Shown here: positions 5,658 to 8,287 of the stretch, piece by piece
Layout: every line of letters begins with the position of its first letter
Position numbering within the stretch: position 1 is the stretch's first letter
Notes under the pieces: generated by a model
What the model was told of the DNA's origin: nothing
What the model saw: the letters and a program-made list of their open reading frames with translations, nothing else
The model's database searches: none
Position numbers and translations under genes: made by a program
Source: JAABRU01 sp964534335
GTDB taxonomy: Bacteria; Desulfobacterota; Desulfobacteria; Desulfobacterales; Desulfococcaceae
NCBI GenBank assembly: GCA_964534335.1
Contig: CAZHPS010000307.1
Coordinates: forward strand, 1-8,287
Length of the DNA: 8,287 nucleotides
Reading direction: 5' to 3'

Positions 5658-7345
5658 TGAAAAAAATACCTTTTCAGCGTATCCTGCAAACCATCAGCTT
5701 CGGATTTTTCGCCATACTGCTCTGGCTGGCTGCCTTTCCGCTGACCTCCCTGCTTCCGGTGGATATGTTCCTGCGCATGGATCCTCTTGTTTTTGTGGGA
5801 ACATGCCTTAGCACCAGAACTTTTATCGCTTCGCTGTGGACTGCCGCCCTGATTCTGGCACTCACGCCTGTTATTGGACGGTTTTTCTGCAGCACCATCT
5901 GCCCTATGGGAACCACCATTGATATGGCAGATCGCATGCTCCTCTCCCGTAAAGTCAGGGACAAAAACAGTTCTGAAAGCGCAAAAAATAACACCGGAGG
6001 ACAGAGATATTTCAAATACATGTTTCTGCTTCTGATTCTGGCCTCAGCTTTCATGGGCGTATCCTTTGTTTTTCTGGGTTCTCCCCTGTCACTGATTACC
6101 CGTTTCTATGGCATGATTATTTATCCTCTGCTCTGCCTGTTCACAGATACCGGTCTGAATGCTGTGCGGCCCCTGGCAAACAATCTGGATATGACATCCC
6201 TGGCCTACGCACAGACAGGCTCTCCCCGTTTTGCCCTGCAATGTATTACGGTATTGATTTTTGCCGGCATATTTGCCTGTGCGTTTGTTTCTCCCCGTTT
6301 CTGGTGCAGAAATCTCTGCCCGGCCGGAGCTCTTTTTGCCCTGTTTTCTTTCCGACCTCTGATCCGGCGGCAGGTTTCGGATGAGTGTATTCACTGCGGA
6401 AAATGCCGGAAAGAATGCCCGATGGATGCCATTGCTGAAAATCCTCTGACCACCAGTCACCGGGAATGTATTGCCTGCCAGAACTGCGTCCGGATCTGTC
6501 CTGTGCAGGCTGTTTCTTTTTCATTTTCCGCATCCACACATGATGCTCTGAATTTTCTGCAGCATGTTCCATCGGATTTTTCACTGGAGCGGAGAAAACT
6601 GATCGAAGCCGCTCTTTCAGGTACGGGAATGGCAGCCATTTCCATGACCGGACTGCCGTACCGGAGCAATGATACTGTTCCGGGTGAAATACTTCACACT
6701 GCGCTGATTCGTCCGCCCGGTTCCATGCCGGAAAAGGATTTTCTTAACCGCTGCATCCGCTGCGGTGAGTGCATGAAAGCCTGTCCAACCAATACCCTGC
6801 AGCCCGCTGGTCTCATTTCCGGATTTCACGGATTCTTCAGCCCGGTCATTACCCCGCGCCGGGGGCCGTGTGAAGCCCAGTGCAATACCTGCGGACAGGT
6901 CTGCCCGACCGGTGCGATTACGCCTCTGTCTATGGAAGAAAAAATATGGGCCAAAGTCGGAACAGCGCAGATTCTCCGGAACAAATGCCTGGCCTGGGAA
7001 TTTGACCGCAAATGTCTGGTCTGTGATGAAGTCTGCCCTTATAACGCGATTGATCTGAAATCCGTGCAGGATCAGAAAGTTCCGGTTCCCTTTGTCAATG
7101 AAAGCAGATGCGCGGGCTGCGGTTTATGCGAATTTCACTGCCCGGTACAGGCCCGTGCAGCGATTGTCGTGGAACCAATGGAGGCTATCCGCCTGAAAAG
7201 CGGATCATACCAACAGAAAGGCCGGGATATAGGTCTGGATCTGCGTATCCGCAAAAGCGGGGAAGAAGGGGATTCTTCTTATGGAACAGGGGAAGAAAAT
7301 GCTTTGGACAAAGATACCGGACTGCCTCCGGGTTTCACAGAATAA
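5657..7345 (+). CDS. NapH-NapG-like fused 4Fe-4S membrane protein
   Basis: This is a 562-residue electron-transfer protein. Residues 1-290 resemble NapH/MauN: about five membrane spans (10-32, 55-75, 120-142, 147-165, 190-212), the pairs RFFCSTICPMG (C78, C82) and FWCRNLCPAGAL (C217, C221), then two CxxCxxCxxxCP ferredoxin motifs (C244-C254, C271-C281). Residues about 305-335 hold SLERRKLIEAALSGTGMAAI, which looks like a Tat signal core. Residues 360-505 resemble NapG/MauM, with cluster motifs at C366-C376, C405-C416 (CxxxCxxCxxxCP), C444 with C453-C460, and C485-C495. In total there are cysteines for about six 4Fe-4S clusters. NapH and NapG are separate proteins in nitrate-reductase operons, where they pass quinol electrons to the periplasm. 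The C-terminal 60 residues are charged. Start ATG 5657 overlaps the previous stop (TAATG). No terminator is evident after it. The electron acceptor is unknown. Confidence 0.88.
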   Translation: MKKIPFQRILQTISFGFFAILLWLAAFPLTSLLPVDMFLRMDPLVFVGTCLSTRTFIASLWTAALILALTPVIGRFFCSTICPMGTTIDMADRMLLSRKVRDKNSSESAKNNTGGQRYFKYMFLLLILASAFMGVSFVFLGSPLSLITRFYGMIIYPLLCLFTDTGLNAVRPLANNLDMTSLAYAQTGSPRFALQCITVLIFAGIFACAFVSPRFWCRNLCPAGALFALFSFRPLIRRQVSDECIHCGKCRKECPMDAIAENPLTTSHRECIACQNCVRICPVQAVSFSFSASTHDALNFLQHVPSDFSLERRKLIEAALSGTGMAAISMTGLPYRSNDTVPGEILHTALIRPPGSMPEKDFLNRCIRCGECMKACPTNTLQPAGLISGFHGFFSPVITPRRGPCEAQCNTCGQVCPTGAITPLSMEEKIWAKVGTAQILRNKCLAWEFDRKCLVCDEVCPYNAIDLKSVQDQKVPVPFVNESRCAGCGLCEFHCPVQARAAIVVEPMEAIRLKSGSYQQKGRDIGLDLRIRKSGEEGDSSYGTGEENALDKDTGLPPGFTE

Positions 7346-7435
7346 AGGCAATATTTCATCTGGCATGCGTTTGACATAAGCCACGGTTTTTTTCCTTTTT
7401 CTGAAGGAATATTAAGTTGTATTTTCAGATTGTTG

Positions 7436-7536
7436 TATAATACCAATTCGCCATTGATTTTTTCAGAAAATCCCCTCTTGAGAGGGGCAGGGGGTGTGTT
7501 TCATAAGTATATTTTCAATGGCGAATTGGTATTATA
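7436..7536 (+). repeat. MITE-like element e2, copy B
   Basis: The terminal inverted repeats are perfect over 22 bp (7436-7457 and 7515-7536), with core TACCAATTCGCCATTGA. The right-end cassette matches copy A exactly over 20 bases (7502-7521 with 959-978). The interior is different: CCCCTC-TTGA-GAGGGG, a 6-bp hairpin with tetraloop at 7472-7487, followed by CAGGGGGTGTG, which resembles a widespread dispersed repeat (from memory). It is in the same orientation as copy A. No gene is seen here; the open frame at 7430-7648 is an artefact of the repeats. Confidence 0.82.
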
Positions 7537-7660
7537 CCGATTCGCCATTGATCTGATGCTGATCCGGAGGAGTGCAAAAATTAAGCGGAGCGGTTTTCTG
7601 CACACACGGAACTGCGGAAAAACTGACGGTATTGGATCAAAACAATAGCGAATCGGTATA
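7533..7660 (-). repeat. MITE-like element e1, copy B (inverted)
   Basis: The 128-bp element has ends TATACCGATTCGCCATTG (7533-7550) and CAATAGCGAATCGGTATA (7643-7660), complementary with one mismatch. The inner 79 bp (7564-7642) is the reverse complement of 741-819 in copy A with four mismatches by eye. The remaining inner sequence, next to the 7533 end, differs from copy A. It overlaps e2 copy B by the shared TATA junction. Confidence 0.82.
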
Positions 7661-7802
7661 AAAATTTCCACTGATCATCTTTACAAAAGGAGGCCATGAT
7701 TTTTTGTTTTTCATGCTTGACAGAACCAGCTTCATAAACTATATGTAAAAATTGATCAAACAGGTCAGGCAATATTGAAAAGGAAGAACTGCCGGGACAA
7801 AC

Positions 7803-7842
7803 TTTCCCTGATAAGTTCCATTTTTGACTGTTATCAGGGAAA
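7803..7842. repeat. Perfect 12-bp inverted repeat
   Basis: TTTCCCTGATAA (7803-7814) and TTATCAGGGAAA (7831-7842) are perfectly complementary, 16 bases apart, in an AT-rich gene-free stretch. There is no T tract after it. It could be a hairpin in an RNA or an operator for a gene beyond the window. Between 7661 and 8115 I see no other feature. Confidence 0.6.
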
Positions 7843-8115
7843 ACAGATCTGATAATAAATGCTTATAGTGCTTTGATATTTGCGACAATAATTATAAACA
7901 GATGGCTGTCATAAAAAAATTTAATGGATAGGAACCTTTTTTTATCTGTATTGCTTTTTCCTCCAATAAACCAAATTCCAAAAAATATTATCGTATTCTG
8001 TCTGATTGGATGAACTAAAAAAAATCTGAAAACATTACAGAAAATACCTGACAAATCAATTTAATTTAAAATGAATCAGGATTTGCACAGTTGAATTTTC
8101 TGCATCTGAAAAATG

Positions 8116-8187
8116 AACCGCAGAGGACGCGAATTTATGAAACATTTTTGCCCGTCTTTGGGTTTTCCTTTGCGGATTTTTGCGGTT
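8116..8187. repeat. Imperfect AACCGCAGAGG-type inverted repeat
   Basis: AACCGCAGAGGACGCGAA starts at 8116 and is matched imperfectly by TTTGCGGATTTTTGCGGTT ending at 8187. The outer AACCGCA/TGCGGTT pairs are perfect. It resembles another class of dispersed palindromic repeat, and related CTCTGTG units occur inside e2 copy A. It is non-coding. Confidence 0.55.
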
Positions 8188-8250
8188 AAACAAGAAAAAT
8201 ACGTCAATTGCGTAACACATAAGTAACCTTCGATAAATTTTCGTGTATTC

Positions 8251-8287
8251 AGAAAAATCCGGTTTTTCCGAAAAACCGGATTTTTCT
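8251..8287. terminator. Perfect bidirectional terminator-like hairpin
   Basis: Seventeen bases (8251-8267) pair perfectly with 8271-8287 around the loop CCG. The stem contains TCCGG/CCGGA flanked by A and T runs on both sides, so it would act as an intrinsic terminator on either strand. It may serve a convergent gene just beyond the window. The right edge is cut by the window, and the stem may continue. Confidence 0.75.

Noticed and set aside
7346..7440. Intrinsic terminator after the FeS protein
   Set aside because: There are T runs (7386-7400), but only a 4-5 bp stem can be drawn, so I cannot support a terminator here.
7430..7648. 72-residue open frame over the repeats at the 3' side
   Set aside because: It consists of e2 and e1 sequence read through, and both are also present in unrelated frame context at 723-993.
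7863..8054. 63-residue hydrophobic open frame on the - strand
   Set aside because: AT-rich composition alone produces Phe/Ile-rich frames. There is no Shine-Dalgarno sequence, family motif or neighbouring gene to support it.

Overview
The window looks like a chromosomal segment of a Gram-negative anaerobe, most likely a sulfate reducer of the Desulfobacterota (Desulfobacterales-like). This placement is an inference. It rests on an atpB-atpE pair with its own terminator, a subunit c carrying the ESLxIY motif, a NapH/NapG-type iron-sulfur membrane protein, and intergenic DNA crowded with small palindromic repeats. Genus cannot be read from the sequence. All recognised genes are on the + strand.

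Layout: (1) 1-704 holds the 3' end of atpB, all of atpE, and a clear intrinsic terminator. (2) 723-993 is a gene-free stretch made of two abutting MITE-like elements, here called e1 and e2. (3) 1133-2922 holds a MOT1-family molybdate/sulfate-type transporter and a TrmO/TsaA tRNA methyltransferase that probably starts at TTG. (4) 2923-3375 is gene-free and carries three different inverted-repeat elements; the last lies just upstream of the next operon. (5) 3376-7345 is a tightly packed five-gene operon: an ECF sigma factor, a zinc-finger (ZAS) anti-sigma factor without an obvious membrane segment, a membrane-anchored Spy/CnrX-like sensor, a cysteine-rich YkgJ-like protein, and a 562-residue membrane protein that appears to fuse NapH-like and NapG-like modules and has cysteines for about six 4Fe-4S clusters. 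(6) 7346-8287 has no gene I can support. It holds second copies of e2 and e1 (e1 inverted), several hairpins, and a perfect terminator-like palindrome at the window's end.

How the genes may work together: the five-gene operon reads as a self-contained envelope signalling and redox unit. The Spy/CnrX-like protein and/or the cysteine-zinc anti-sigma factor would sense a metal, redox or envelope signal and release the sigma factor. The sigma factor would then drive its own operon, including the cysteine-rich protein and the multi-cluster electron-transfer protein. Each part belongs to a known family. The combination, and the apparent NapH-NapG fusion with an internal Tat-like segment, are the most interesting parts of the window. 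The e1 copies lie in inverted orientation on either side of the 1.1-7.4 kb gene block, so that block could in principle flip or have been moved as a unit.
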